NCBI GenBank assembly: GCA_963816975.1
Contig: CAWFMD010000006.1
Location: forward strand, 248,001 to 312,000
Direction: 5' to 3'
Source: DASRIA01 sp963816975
GTDB lineage: Bacteria; Actinomycetota; Thermoleophilia; Solirubrobacterales; JBBDJG01
DNA: 64,000 nt
The notes below the pieces were generated by a model, which worked only from the letters and a program-made list of their open reading frames with translations, did not search any database and was not told the origin of the DNA. Shown one piece after another: positions 1-8,528 of the stretch. Position 1 is the first letter of the stretch, and every line of letters starts with the position of its first letter. The position numbers and the translations under genes are program-made.

Positions 1-251
1 CGGACCCGGCCACGATGGTGGACATCCCGTTCCCGGTGCCGGTCGCCTGCGGCGCGACGGCGAGCACCGCGACCGGCGGCTCGTGCGCCGTGGCAACGTC
101 CGCAGCGGCACTCGCGCCGGGGATGATCAAGGACGGCACCCGCCAGATCGTGCAGCTCGGCCAGATCCGCGTGGACGACGGCGGCCCCGACGGGCTTGCC
201 GCGACCGCGGACAACGACCTGTTCGCCGTGCAGGGCCTGTTCGTGCCCTGA
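1..251 (+). CDS. C-terminal end of large secreted sugar-dehydrogenase-family protein (5' end outside window)
   Basis: The frame runs from base 3 to the TGA at 249-251 and has no start of its own. Its ~80 residues match the last residues of the three large proteins at 29487-40034: a V-x-C-x-AT stretch, a short Cys-containing loop, GMIKDGTRQIVQLGQIRV (GVVDEGARAIWQLGQIEV in the others), DDGGPDG and a terminal QGLFVP. It is therefore the tail of a fourth member of that family, lying about 29 kb from the trio. The catalytic dehydrogenase part is off the window, so that part of the call rests on homology with the intact copies. Confidence 0.75.
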   Translation, partial: DPATMVDIPFPVPVACGATASTATGGSCAVATSAAALAPGMIKDGTRQIVQLGQIRVDDGGPDGLAATADNDLFAVQGLFVP

Positions 252-274
252 TCTGGGCGTGATGCAATACGAGG

Positions 275-748
275 GTGACCCGCGCGATCGCGATCACCCT
301 GCTCGCCGCCCTTGCGCTCGCGGGTTGCGGCGATTCGCGTAGCGAACCAGGGGCGCGCACACCGGACCGCACGCCCGTGCGCGTCGGCGACGCGATCGTG
401 CGGGCCGAGATCGCCGACGACAACGCCGAGCGGGCGCTGGGGCTGGGCGGCCGAGACAGCCTGGCGCGCGACGCCGGCATGTACTTCGTGCTGACCACCG
501 ACACGCCGCGGATCTGGATGAAGGGCATGCGCTTCCCGCTCGATCTCGTATGGATCGACGACGATCGCGTGGTAGAGGTCACGGCGCGCGTGCCTGACCA
601 GCCGCCCGGCACTCCGGAGACCGAGCTGCCGATCTACTCCCCCGCGCAGCCGGCGAACCGGGTGCTCGAAGTGAACGCCGGCTGGGCGCAGCACCACGGC
701 GTGCAGCCCGGAGACACCGTGCGTTTGGGCAACGCCGGCGCGGGCTAG
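275..748 (+). CDS. DUF192 family lipoprotein
   Basis: 157 residues from a GTG start preceded by GAGG. The N-terminus is a lipoprotein signal: a hydrophobic run ending in the lipobox LALAGC, Cys at residue 18, so the mature protein should be anchored on the outer face of the membrane. The rest fits DUF192 (COG1430): ERALGLGGRDSL, then MYFVLTTDTPRIWMKGMRFPLDLVWID, then ANRVLEVNAGWAQHHGVQPGD. The W-M-x-x-M-x-F-P-L-D core is the family hallmark. The biochemical function of DUF192 is not established. The next gene starts 10 bp downstream, so the two may be co-transcribed. Confidence 0.85.
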   Translation: MTRAIAITLLAALALAGCGDSRSEPGARTPDRTPVRVGDAIVRAEIADDNAERALGLGGRDSLARDAGMYFVLTTDTPRIWMKGMRFPLDLVWIDDDRVVEVTARVPDQPPGTPETELPIYSPAQPANRVLEVNAGWAQHHGVQPGDTVRLGNAGAG

Positions 749-751
749 CAT
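746..751 (+). promoter_or_regulatory. Likely -10 box (TAGCAT) of the PfkB-family gene
   Basis: TAGCAT lies 6 bases before the ATG at 758 and overlaps the TAG stop of the preceding gene. That spacing would give a leaderless transcript. No ribosome-binding site is visible before the ATG, which agrees with this reading. No clear -35 is seen. Confidence 0.4.
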
Positions 752-757
752 CACCGG

Positions 758-1687
758 ATGCCGCGCCCGAGCGTCACCGTCTTCAGCCCCCACCCGCTGC
801 TGGGAGTCACCATCGAGCTGCGCGGCGAGCACCAGGACGACGTGCACATGCACCCCGCCGGGCAGGGCGTGTGGGTCGCGCGGATGGCGGCGGAACTGGG
901 TGCGCACCCGATCTTGTGCGGCTTTATCGGCGGGGAAACCGGCACGGTGCTGCGGCCTCTGCTGGACACGCTCGACGCGGACCTGCGGCTGGTTGATGCG
1001 GCCGCGTCCGCCGGCACCTACGTCGTGGACCGCCGCTCAGGCGAGCGCGAGTTCGTGGCCACCGCCTGGAGCGATCCCCCCTCGCGCCACGAGCTCGACG
1101 ACCTGTTCTCGGTGACCGTGGCCGCGGCGCTGGAGAGCGAGGTGCTGGTGCTGTGCGGCCCGGTCCCGCCGGAGGCGCTGCCGCTGGAGATGTTCGAGAA
1201 CCTCGTGGCCGACGCGCGCGGCGGCGGCACCAAGACGATCGTCGACCTCTCGCCCCCGCGCCTGAACAGCGCGCTGCGCGGCCGCCCCGACTTCGTGAAG
1301 CTCGACGACTGGCAGCTGGCGGAGTACCTCGACGGGCCGGCCACCGAGCCGGCGCAGATCAGGGAGGGCGCCTCACGCGTGCTCGCAGCCGGCGCGGGCT
1401 GCGTGATGGTCACGCGCGGCGGCGACCCCGCGCTGGTCATGACCGCAGAGCAGACGTGGGAGTTGACACCGCCGCGCTTCAGCCGGGGCGCTTCCGAAGG
1501 CAGCGGGGACTCGATGGTCGGCGCGCTCGCGGCCACGCTCGCGCGGGGGATGGGCATCGAGGACGCGCTGCGCTGGGGGGCCGCGGCGGGCGCCACGAAC
1601 TTCCTGCGCCACGGGCTCGGAACCGGCTCGCGTGACGTGATCGCGGATCTGCTCCCGCGCGTGCGGCTGACCGCGCTGGAACGCTAG
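758..1687 (+). CDS. PfkB-family carbohydrate kinase
   Basis: 309 residues, normal for the ribokinase/1-phosphofructokinase superfamily. The family N-terminal glycine-rich substrate region (AGQGVWVARMAAELG, GFIGGETG) and the C-terminal anion-hole/catalytic-base motif EGSGDSMVGALAA (usually GAGD) are present, followed by the AxxAGA-like helix AAAGATNFLRHGLGTG. Such enzymes phosphorylate sugars or sugar phosphates with ATP in the cytosol; the AGQGVWVA arrangement resembles 1-phosphofructokinase/tagatose-6-phosphate kinase more than ribokinase. Substrate cannot be assigned. It converges with the PHP gene by a 4-base overlap. Confidence 0.85.
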   Translation: MPRPSVTVFSPHPLLGVTIELRGEHQDDVHMHPAGQGVWVARMAAELGAHPILCGFIGGETGTVLRPLLDTLDADLRLVDAAASAGTYVVDRRSGEREFVATAWSDPPSRHELDDLFSVTVAAALESEVLVLCGPVPPEALPLEMFENLVADARGGGTKTIVDLSPPRLNSALRGRPDFVKLDDWQLAEYLDGPATEPAQIREGASRVLAAGAGCVMVTRGGDPALVMTAEQTWELTPPRFSRGASEGSGDSMVGALAATLARGMGIEDALRWGAAAGATNFLRHGLGTGSRDVIADLLPRVRLTALER

Positions 1688-2418
1688 ATCAGCGGCGCGG
1701 CCCAGGGCGGGCGCGTATCCTCGCCCGCGAGGATCGCGGCCGGGCCGTCGCTCGTGACCCAATCCATGTGATGGCGCACGAGGTCCACCTCGGCGAGCCG
1801 GCTGGCGCCGTCGGACAGCCGCACCGGCCGCCCGCCGTGCGAGGAGTGCGCGTCGGAGCCGAGCAGGTGGATCAGCCCCTCGCCCGCCAGCTCGAGCAGG
1901 TAGGCGGACGCCGGTCCCTCCGCGACCAGCGCGGCGGTCGCCTGGACCAGCGCGCCCTGCTCGACCAGCGCGGCGAGACGGTCGCGGAAGTCGACGCCCG
2001 GATGGCGCTCCGGGTGCGCGATCACGCTCCGAAACCCGCGGTCGGCGAGCCGTTCGACCGCATCGAACAGGTGCTGCCCGAGCGGGCCCGGCCGCGGCTC
2101 CACCAGCACCCAGCGGCCGCTCCCCAGCGCCACCCGCTCCAGCACCTCGTCCGAGAGCCGGTCGAGCATGGGCTCCGCCACCTCGCCCGCGGGGACGACG
2201 CGCACGTCTAGGCCCTGGCGCGCCAGCTCGTGGTTGACCGCCGCGGCGCGTCCCTCGAGCTCGTCAGGAGTCACATCGTGGTCAGGGTGGATGTGCGGTG
2301 TCGCGCAGATCAGCCGGATCCCATCGCGCTCGGCGACGCGCGCCATCTCGACGCTGTCCGCGAGATCGCGCGCGCCGTCGTCGAGCTCCGGGAGGATGTG
2401 GCAGTGAAGGTCGATCAC
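1684..2418 (-). CDS. PHP-domain metal-dependent phosphoesterase (CpsB/YwqE-like)
   Basis: 244 residues if read from the GTG at 2418, which puts the metal-binding motif DLHCHILPELDDG at residues 3-15, as in the CpsB/YwqE tyrosine-phosphatase branch of the PHP superfamily. Further metal ligands are visible in CATPHIHPD, IAHPERHP and LLGSDAHS. Known relatives dephosphorylate tyrosine kinases of exopolysaccharide synthesis or act as other phosphoesterases; no capsule genes are nearby, so substrate is open. An open frame continues upstream of 2418 but adds unrelated sequence. It is divergent from the F420-type gene at 2462. Confidence 0.8.
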   Translation of the reverse strand: MIDLHCHILPELDDGARDLADSVEMARVAERDGIRLICATPHIHPDHDVTPDELEGRAAAVNHELARQGLDVRVVPAGEVAEPMLDRLSDEVLERVALGSGRWVLVEPRPGPLGQHLFDAVERLADRGFRSVIAHPERHPGVDFRDRLAALVEQGALVQATAALVAEGPASAYLLELAGEGLIHLLGSDAHSSHGGRPVRLSDGASRLAEVDLVRHHMDWVTSDGPAAILAGEDTRPPWAAPLI

Positions 2419-2445
2419 CGCATGAAGTATTGCCCGTGGCTGCGG

Positions 2446-2451
2446 TAGTGT
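2446..2451 (+). promoter_or_regulatory. Likely -10 box (TAGTGT) for the 2462 oxidoreductase gene
   Basis: TAGTGT ends 10 bases before the ATG at 2462, again implying little or no leader; no ribosome-binding site precedes that ATG. An alternative GTG start at 2450 would overlap the box, which favours 2462. Confidence 0.35.
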
Positions 2452-2461
2452 GCGCGACCGC

Positions 2462-3502
2462 ATGGCGCGCGACCTAAAGCTCGGGCTCAACACCGGCTAC
2501 TGGAGCGCCGGCCCGCCGCACGGTGTCGAGGACGCGGTGGCCGAGGCGGACAAGCTCGGCTTCGACTCGATCTGGACCGCGGAGGCGTACGGCTCCGACG
2601 TGCTCTCGCCGCTCGCATGGTGGGGCTCGCAGACGCGGCACGTGCGACTCGGCACCGCGATCATGCAGATGTCGGCGCGCCAGCCGGCAGCCGCCGCGAT
2701 GGCCGCGATGACCATGGACCACCTTTCGGGCGGGCGCTTCATCCTCGGGCTCGGCGTGTCCGGCCCGCAGGTCGTGGAGGGCTGGTACGGGATGCCGTTC
2801 GCCAAGCCGCTCGCGCGCACGCGCGAGTACGTGAAGATCGTGCGCGAGATCGTCGCCCGCAAGGGCAAGGTCACCAACGACGGCCCGCACTATCCGCTCC
2901 CATACCCGGACGGCACCGGGCTCGGCAAGCCGCTGCGTTCCACGATCCACCCGGTACGCGAGGACATTCCGATCTTCCTGGGCGCGGAGGGTCCCAAGAA
3001 CGTGGCTCTCGCGGCCGAGATCTGCGACGGGTGGATGGCACTGTTCTTCTCCCCGCACAACCAGGACTTCTACCGCGACGCGCTCGCGGAGGGATTCGCC
3101 CGCGCGGGCGCGCGCCGCTCGTGGGACGACTTCGAGGTGATGGCGACGGTGCCGGTGATCATCCACGACGACGTGGAGGAGGCCGCCGACTTCCTGCGCC
3201 CGATGTATGCGCTGTACTTCGGCGGCATGGGCGCACGCGGGCGCAACTTCCACCACGACGTCGCCGTGCGCCTCGGCTACGAAGCTGAGGCGCAGAAGGT
3301 CCAGGACCTCTATCTGGACGGGAAGAAGGACGAGGCCGCGGGCGCGATCCCCACGAAGCTCGTCGAGGACCTGGCGCTGATCGGGCCCGAGGCCAAGATC
3401 CGCGACGAGCTCGACGCGTGGCGCGAGTCGATCGCGACGACGCTGCTGATCGGCGGCGACGCGGCGATGATCCGCCGCGTCGCCGAGCTGGTCAACGGTT
3501 AG
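2462..3502 (+). CDS. LLM-class F420-dependent oxidoreductase
   Basis: 346 residues with the luciferase-like (beta/alpha)8 fold. Visible family blocks: LGLNTGYWSAGP at the N-terminus, GFDSIWTAEAYGSD, RHVRLGTAIMQM with QPAAAAMAAMTMDHLSGGRFILGLGVSGPQVVEGWYG, and IPIFLGAEGPKNVALAAEICDGW. This is the pattern of actinobacterial F420-dependent members (mycobacterial Rv3520c-like). They reduce or oxidise an unknown substrate using deazaflavin F420. The ATG at 2462 fits the downstream position of the family start. It converges with the membrane protein gene by 4 bases. Confidence 0.85.
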   Translation: MARDLKLGLNTGYWSAGPPHGVEDAVAEADKLGFDSIWTAEAYGSDVLSPLAWWGSQTRHVRLGTAIMQMSARQPAAAAMAAMTMDHLSGGRFILGLGVSGPQVVEGWYGMPFAKPLARTREYVKIVREIVARKGKVTNDGPHYPLPYPDGTGLGKPLRSTIHPVREDIPIFLGAEGPKNVALAAEICDGWMALFFSPHNQDFYRDALAEGFARAGARRSWDDFEVMATVPVIIHDDVEEAADFLRPMYALYFGGMGARGRNFHHDVAVRLGYEAEAQKVQDLYLDGKKDEAAGAIPTKLVEDLALIGPEAKIRDELDAWRESIATTLLIGGDAAMIRRVAELVNG

Positions 3503-4149
3503 ACGGCCGCCCCGGTCGGGCCGTCCTGCGAGGGCGCCTGCGACGCACGCGCCCGCATCGACAGCATCACGCTGACGATCAGGATCCAGGGCGCCGCCCC
3601 GATGAAGCCGATGAAGCCGACGGGGGTCATGCTGATCACTCCGAGCGCGATCGCGATCCAGCCGAGCCACTTCGGCAGAGCGCCGTGCCTCACGATCGAG
3701 AGCCCGCTGGCCAGCAGCAGCACGATCAAGCCGAGCGCCAGCGGCATGAAGTCGTTGTCCCATAGGGCTTCGAGCGCCTGCGCGGCAACCGGATCGATGT
3801 CATCGCCCGCTTCGGCGAGCGCGAACGCGATCGTGGAGTCGATCGCGATGCCGGTCGCCAGGATGGCCGCGCCCACAAAGGAGACCAGCGACAGCATCCC
3901 GTGCTCTCCCTCCGCCGCGCGCAGCACCTTGCGCAGATATCCGAAGAAGAAGATCAGGGCCGCGCCTGCGATCGTCGCCAGCAGCGCCGAGATCTGCACG
4001 GAGTCCTTGTTGTCGACATAGTGGTCGATGACCTTCTGGCCACCTTCCTTCGCCTCCGGGGGTTCGCCCCCGATTGCAAACGCCACGATCACGATCACGA
4101 TGAACGCCACACCGGTCAGCGGCACCAGCCACTCGTGCTTGTATCTCAT
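3499..4149 (-). CDS. Integral membrane protein, unknown function
   Basis: 216 residues. The ATG at 4149 is chosen because AAAGGAG lies 7-8 bases before it; an open frame upstream has no such site and non-protein-like composition. About five hydrophobic segments are seen: residues 9-26, an ALLATIAGAALIFFFGYL helix, SFVGAAILATGIAID, LALGLIVLLLASGLSIV, and a C-terminal pair around WLGWIAIALG and PWILIVSVMLSM. A charged extracytoplasmic loop (EAKEGGQKVIDHYVDNKD) follows the first helix. It resembles hypothetical actinobacterial membrane proteins but I cannot name a family. Confidence 0.75.
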   Translation of the reverse strand: MRYKHEWLVPLTGVAFIVIVIVAFAIGGEPPEAKEGGQKVIDHYVDNKDSVQISALLATIAGAALIFFFGYLRKVLRAAEGEHGMLSLVSFVGAAILATGIAIDSTIAFALAEAGDDIDPVAAQALEALWDNDFMPLALGLIVLLLASGLSIVRHGALPKWLGWIAIALGVISMTPVGFIGFIGAAPWILIVSVMLSMRARASQAPSQDGPTGAAV

Positions 4150-4243
4150 CGGTTTACTCCTTTCGTCGAATCCACAGGCGCCGAGCGGAGTATCAATCGC
4201 CGACAGGACAACTCGGAGCGAGGGCGGACGCCGAGCATGCCGC

Positions 4244-5704
4244 CTACCCCGGCGACCGCGGCGTGTACACGCGCAGCACCCTCCGGTGCTTGCGCACCTC
4301 GAATCGCTCGGCGGCGTCGAACGTGTCGCCGTCCCGGGTGATGCGGACGCCTGAGCTCGGGGAGCCGATCTCCAACCGTGGCTCGCAGCGCTGCTCATAG
4401 GCGGCGCAGCGTGGGAGGCGGCCGGCCAGCAAGGATGCCACCAGGCGCACGCGTGACCAGCGCACCTCGGCATGCGCGATGCGGACGTCGAGCAGGCCGT
4501 CGTCGAGACGGGGCCGCCAAGACGGCGCGAAACCGGCCGGTTCGTGGCGCCCATTGCCGAGATAGACCATCCAGACCCGGCGGTCCCGGCCATTCATCGT
4601 GATGGACATCGGCCGGCTCTTCGACAGCGCCCTCAGCACCGCGAGGAAGTGCGCCGGCCAGCGCCCGATGTGCTTCTGCATGCCGTCGCGCATGTCGATC
4701 ATCTGCGCATACGCACCGAAGCTGGCGGTGTTGACGAACTTCAAACCGTCGATCTCCCCGACATCGATGCGCACTCCCTCTCCCGCCTCGAGCGCCGCGA
4801 CGACCTGGCCGGGCGACTCGATGCGCAGGTCGCGCGCCAGGTGGTTGAGCGTGCCGCCCGGCACCACGAGCAGCGGACGACCGCGCGCGGCCGCGACGTC
4901 AGCCGCCGTGGCGATCGAGCCGTCGCCGCCGCAGATGCCGAGCACACCGCAGCTGTCCGCGGCCGAGCCGAGCGCGGACTCCAGCTCGCCGGGGCTGTCG
5001 ATCTCGATGATCCGGGCCGCGGGGAGCAGCTCGCGCACCTCTCCCAGCGCGTCCATGGCCGAGCCGGAGCTGCGGTTCACCACGAGCGCGACGCCGGCGC
5101 CGCGCTGGACGGCGTCGAGCGCAACGGCCGCGGTGGACGGGGGCCGCTCGCTCGCTGCGGTGGGCAGCACCGGGAACACCAGTCGCGAGGCGTATCCGAA
5201 GGCGGCGCCGGCGGCCGCGCCGAGCGCCACGTCGAGCGGATAGTGGACCCCGACGTAGACGCGCGAATACCCCACGGCGCACGCGATTGCCGTGAGCGGG
5301 ACCCGGGCGGCCGGCAACTCCGACGAGGCGCCCACCGCGAACGCGAACGCGCTGGCCGCATGCCCGGAGGGAAACGACGTGGTCGTGGGCACGGCGGGCA
5401 GCCGCCGCACAGCCGGAATCTGGCGCAGCGAGGGACGCGGGCGCCGGGCCAGCCGCTTCACCCCGTTGTTCACGATCGCCGAGGTCGCGGCGATCGAGCC
5501 GACCCCGCGCAGGGCGGCACGGCGCTCGCGCAACCCGCCCCGCAGCCCGAGGCCCGCCGCGATTGCCAGCCACAGCACCGAACGGTTCGCGGCGCGCGAC
5601 AGGGACGGCAGCAGGCCGTCGAGCCACGGCGTCCGCGAACGCGCAACCATCCCGAACACCGCGTGGTCCAGCGCGAGGATCCCGCGTACCGCGATCCTTC
5701 TCAT
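4244..5704 (-). CDS. Bifunctional PAP2 phosphatase / diacylglycerol kinase-like membrane protein
   Basis: 486 residues from an ATG at 5704 with GGAAAGGAG upstream. Residues ~60-180 form a PAP2 lipid phosphatase with all three motifs: KRLARRPRP, PSGHAAS and SRVYVGVHYPLDV. Residues ~210-480 form a DAGK/lipid kinase catalytic domain: ALVVNRSSGSA, GICGGDGSIATAA (ATP-binding GGDG), VPGGTLNHLARDL, and LKFVNTASFGAY. Such fusions occur in actinobacteria and would both dephosphorylate and phosphorylate lipids at the membrane; the real substrate (isoprenoid or diacylglycerol) is unknown. The gene is divergent from the DUF523 gene. Confidence 0.88.
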   Translation of the reverse strand: MRRIAVRGILALDHAVFGMVARSRTPWLDGLLPSLSRAANRSVLWLAIAAGLGLRGGLRERRAALRGVGSIAATSAIVNNGVKRLARRPRPSLRQIPAVRRLPAVPTTTSFPSGHAASAFAFAVGASSELPAARVPLTAIACAVGYSRVYVGVHYPLDVALGAAAGAAFGYASRLVFPVLPTAASERPPSTAAVALDAVQRGAGVALVVNRSSGSAMDALGEVRELLPAARIIEIDSPGELESALGSAADSCGVLGICGGDGSIATAADVAAARGRPLLVVPGGTLNHLARDLRIESPGQVVAALEAGEGVRIDVGEIDGLKFVNTASFGAYAQMIDMRDGMQKHIGRWPAHFLAVLRALSKSRPMSITMNGRDRRVWMVYLGNGRHEPAGFAPSWRPRLDDGLLDVRIAHAEVRWSRVRLVASLLAGRLPRCAAYEQRCEPRLEIGSPSSGVRITRDGDTFDAAERFEVRKHRRVLRVYTPRSPG

Positions 5705-5778
5705 CTCGTGCTCCTTTCCCCTGGACTGACCTCCGCACACCTCCTTGCCTGCCGGAAGTCATCCGGCGAGCGGCGCGT

Positions 5779-6765
5779 ATGCGAACCTCCGGTCGAGTGA
5801 TGTCCTCTCCAACGCGCCCGATCGTCGTCATCAGCCGCTGCATCGACTTCGACTCGTGCCGCTACAACGGGCAGGTGATCCGTGCCAGCCTACGCGAGGA
5901 GTTCGAGCCTCACATGGAGCTGCGACCGATCTGCCCCGAGCTCGAGATCGGCCTGGGCGTGCCGCGCGACCCGGTGCGCCTCGTGCGGTCCGCCGGGGGA
6001 CCGCGAATGATTCAGCCCTCCACCGGGCGGGACCTGACGGATTCGATGGACCGGTTCTCGCGCGGCTATCTCGCGGGCGTCGAGGACGCCGACGGCTTCA
6101 TTCTCAAGAGCCGCTCCCCCTCGTGCGGGATCCGCAACGCGAAGCTCTACCACTCCCGTGCCGAGGAGGCGGGACACGACAGCGGGCCCGGGCTCTTCAC
6201 GGCGCGAGTGCTCGAGCGGTTCCCGTATGCCGCGGTCGAGGACGAGGGCCGGCTCAACGACCTGCGCCTGCGCGACCACTTCCTGACGAAGCTGTGGGCA
6301 CTGGCGGCGTTCCGTGATGCCGCCGCCAAGGGGGCGGCCGGACTCGTCGACTTCCATTCCCGCAACAAGCTGCTTCTGATGGCGCACAACCAGACGGGCA
6401 TGCGCGCCCTCGGCCGCCTGGTCGCACAGGCGGGCACCGCGCCGCGCGCAGCGCTGATCCGCGAATACCGTGCGGGCCTTGGCGCTGCGCTCGCGCGGCC
6501 CGCGCGGCCGGGCAACAACGTGAACGTGCTGATGCACGCGCTCGGCTACGTCTCCGACCGACTGGCCGCGCGCGAGCGCAGCCACTTCCTGGCGACGCTC
6601 GAGTCCTATCGGCAGCGCGCGGTGCCGCTCGACGCCGCGCAGAGCATCGTGGGCGCCTGGACGGCGCGATTCGAGGTGCCCTACCTGGCCGGCCAGACCT
6701 TCCTCGCGCCCTATCCGGCCGCGCTCGTGCGGCTCACACGACCCACCAAGCGCCGGGCAGCCTGA
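5779..6765 (+). CDS. DUF523 and DUF1722 (YbgA-like) fusion protein
   Basis: 328 residues from the ATG at 5779; the ATG at 5800 is equally possible, and neither has a strong ribosome-binding site. Residues ~10-150 are DUF523: VVISRCIDFDSCRYNGQVI, RPICPELEIGLGVPRDPVRLV, KSRSPSCG. The remaining half is DUF1722: FHSRNKLLLMAHNQTGMRALGRLV and NNVNVLMHALGYVSDRL. The same fusion is common in bacteria, sometimes near photolyase genes, but its activity is unknown. The conserved Cys residues of DUF523 (positions ~15, 20, 47 and the SCG) are present. Confidence 0.85.
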   Translation: MRTSGRVMSSPTRPIVVISRCIDFDSCRYNGQVIRASLREEFEPHMELRPICPELEIGLGVPRDPVRLVRSAGGPRMIQPSTGRDLTDSMDRFSRGYLAGVEDADGFILKSRSPSCGIRNAKLYHSRAEEAGHDSGPGLFTARVLERFPYAAVEDEGRLNDLRLRDHFLTKLWALAAFRDAAAKGAAGLVDFHSRNKLLLMAHNQTGMRALGRLVAQAGTAPRAALIREYRAGLGAALARPARPGNNVNVLMHALGYVSDRLAARERSHFLATLESYRQRAVPLDAAQSIVGAWTARFEVPYLAGQTFLAPYPAALVRLTRPTKRRAA

Positions 6766-6876
6766 GCACTTCCGGTTTTTCCCGCAGGTTCCGCCCAGTA
6801 CCGACCGGTCGCTCTTCACAGTTGGCGGCAGTTGCGGGAGTCTGTTGGAAACGCCGACTCCGAGAGGGAGGTACGC

Positions 6877-7101
6877 ATGGATTCTCGGGAGAGGGACGTC
6901 GTCCGCTCGAAACTCGAGGGTCTCGCCGACGAGGGAGTCACGATCGGGGCAATCGACTCGCAGCTCGCCGCCATGCCGCTGAATGGCGACGAGTACGACG
7001 AGTTGTGGTTGTACGCGTGGTCGCTGCTCGAAGGCAGGGCCTCGCGTGTAATCGTGCAAGCCGAGGACTGGTACGGCTACGCGCCGGTCGAGGGCGGCTA
7101 G
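6877..7101 (+). CDS. Small acidic protein, unknown
   Basis: 74 residues from the ATG at 6877, which has GAGAGGGAGG 6-7 bases upstream, a strong ribosome-binding site that decides the start. The protein is acidic, predicted soluble and mostly helical (SRERDVVRSKLEGLADEGVTIGAID then YDELWLYAWSLLEG), without signal peptide or membrane segment. No family is recognised. It stands alone and is followed by a large hairpin. Confidence 0.7.
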   Translation: MDSRERDVVRSKLEGLADEGVTIGAIDSQLAAMPLNGDEYDELWLYAWSLLEGRASRVIVQAEDWYGYAPVEGG

Positions 7102-7125
7102 ATGATCGGCTCGCCGTTCATCTGA

Positions 7126-7170
7126 GGGTCGGGCGCGCTCCTGCGCGGGAGCAGGGCGCGCCCACGACCC
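7126..7170 (+). terminator. Large hairpin, terminator-like
   Basis: GGGTCG at 7126-7131 pairs with CGACCC at 7165-7170; inside it GGCGCGC at 7132-7138 pairs with GCGCGCC at 7156-7162, and CCTGC with GCAGG around a GCGCGG loop. The stem of about 18 pairs has two small bulges. No T-tract follows, as is usual for very GC-rich genomes, so factor-independent termination is not certain. Confidence 0.5.
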
Positions 7171-7180
7171 CTCGTTTGGC

Positions 7181-7186
7181 TACTTT
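7181..7186 (+). promoter_or_regulatory. Likely -10 box (TACTTT) for RTX-phosphatase gene
   Basis: TACTTT ends 6 bases before the ATG at 7193, a leaderless geometry. There is no ribosome-binding site before that ATG. Confidence 0.4.
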
Positions 7187-7192
7187 GGACTG

Positions 7193-8452
7193 ATGCGAAT
7201 CAAGTGCGCGGTCGGGTGCGTCGTGCTGGCGTGGGCGGCGTGGCCCGGGGTCGCGGCCGCGCTGCAGTTGCGCGGCGATCACGGACGCGACAACCTGCAC
7301 GGCACCGCGCGCGCCGACGTGCTGCGGGGACTGGACGGCAGGGATCGCCTGTCCGGGCGCGGCGGGCGCGACCGGGTGTTCGGCGGCCGGGGTCGCGACC
7401 GGCTGTTCGGCGGAAGCGGCAAGGACGTGCTCCGCGGCGGGCCAGGAGGCGACCGGCTCGTCGGCGGGCGCGGTCTGGATCTGCTGCGCGGCGGGAGCGG
7501 CCCCGATGCGATCCGGGCGCGCGACGGGCGGCGCGACAACATCTCCTGCGGCCCAGGCAACGACCGCGCGACGCTCGATGCGCGCGACGTGATCGTCGAC
7601 GCGACCGCGGCGCGGCCGGGGGGAAGGTGCGAGACGGTGAATCGCCCGGCACCGGCGGACGCGTTTCTGGTCGCGGTGGGAGACATCGCGCAGTGTCCGG
7701 GCGGCGCAGCGATCACCGCGGCACTGGTCGACGGCCTGCCCGGCACGATCGCCGCGCTCGGCGACACGGTCTACGACCGGGGTACCCCGGCCGAGTACGC
7801 GAGCTGCTACGAGCCGACATGGGGTCGCCACAAGGCGCGCACGCGCCCCGCCGTCGGGAACCACGAGTACGGGACCCCGGGGGCGAGCGGCTACTTCGCC
7901 TACTTCGGCGCCGCTGCAGGGGAGCCGGACAAGGGTTATTACTCCTACCCGCTGGGCGCCTGGCACGTCGTCGCGCTGAACAGCAACTGCACCGAGATCC
8001 GTGGCTGCCAGGCAGGGTCACCGCAGGAGCGGTGGCTGCGCGCAGACCTGGCCGAGCACCCCGCGCGGTGCACGGTCGCCTACATGCACCACCCGGCGTT
8101 CAGCTCGGGCAACACCCATGGCGGCAGCACTTCGGTCCGGCCGCTGGTGCGCGCGCTGCGCGATCACGGGGCGGAGCTGATCTTGAGCGGGCACGAGCAC
8201 GATTACGAGCGCTTCGCGCCGCAGACCGCCGAGGGCGCCGCCGGCGCGGCCGGGGTGCGGCAGTTCGTGGTTGGCACCGGCGGCGCCGGCCTGCGCCAGT
8301 TCGCACCACAGCCACAACCAAACAGCGAGGTCCGCATCGCCGGTGTCTATGGAGTGCTGACACTGAAGCTCCGGGCCGGGGCATACGACTGGCGGTTCGT
8401 GCCGCAGCCCGGCAGCTCCGCAAGCGACGCCGGCACCGCCGCCTGCCACTGA
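7193..8452 (+). CDS. Secreted RTX-repeat protein with C-terminal metallophosphoesterase
   Basis: 419 residues: a Sec signal (MRIKCAVGCVVLAWAAWPGVAAA), then residues ~27-130 with RTX/hemolysin-type glycine-Asp repeats (LSGRGGRDRVFGGRGRDRLF and similar), then a calcineurin-like phosphatase domain from ~155. Metal motifs are complete: VGDIA (D164), ALGDTVY, GNHE at 222-225, MHHP (H299, H300) and GHEH at 333-336 followed by DYERF, as in purple-acid-phosphatase-type enzymes. The RTX part presumably binds Ca2+ outside the cell and may anchor the phosphatase to the surface. It closely resembles the protein at 9812-11341, with the thiolase between them. Confidence 0.88.
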   Translation: MRIKCAVGCVVLAWAAWPGVAAALQLRGDHGRDNLHGTARADVLRGLDGRDRLSGRGGRDRVFGGRGRDRLFGGSGKDVLRGGPGGDRLVGGRGLDLLRGGSGPDAIRARDGRRDNISCGPGNDRATLDARDVIVDATAARPGGRCETVNRPAPADAFLVAVGDIAQCPGGAAITAALVDGLPGTIAALGDTVYDRGTPAEYASCYEPTWGRHKARTRPAVGNHEYGTPGASGYFAYFGAAAGEPDKGYYSYPLGAWHVVALNSNCTEIRGCQAGSPQERWLRADLAEHPARCTVAYMHHPAFSSGNTHGGSTSVRPLVRALRDHGAELILSGHEHDYERFAPQTAEGAAGAAGVRQFVVGTGGAGLRQFAPQPQPNSEVRIAGVYGVLTLKLRAGAYDWRFVPQPGSSASDAGTAACH

Positions 8453-8528
8453 GCGCATTCAGCGGTCCGGTAGGCTCCACCCCGAGTCACCGCCGCAAAC
8501 CCGCCGCAGACCTCAAGGAGATGCACTC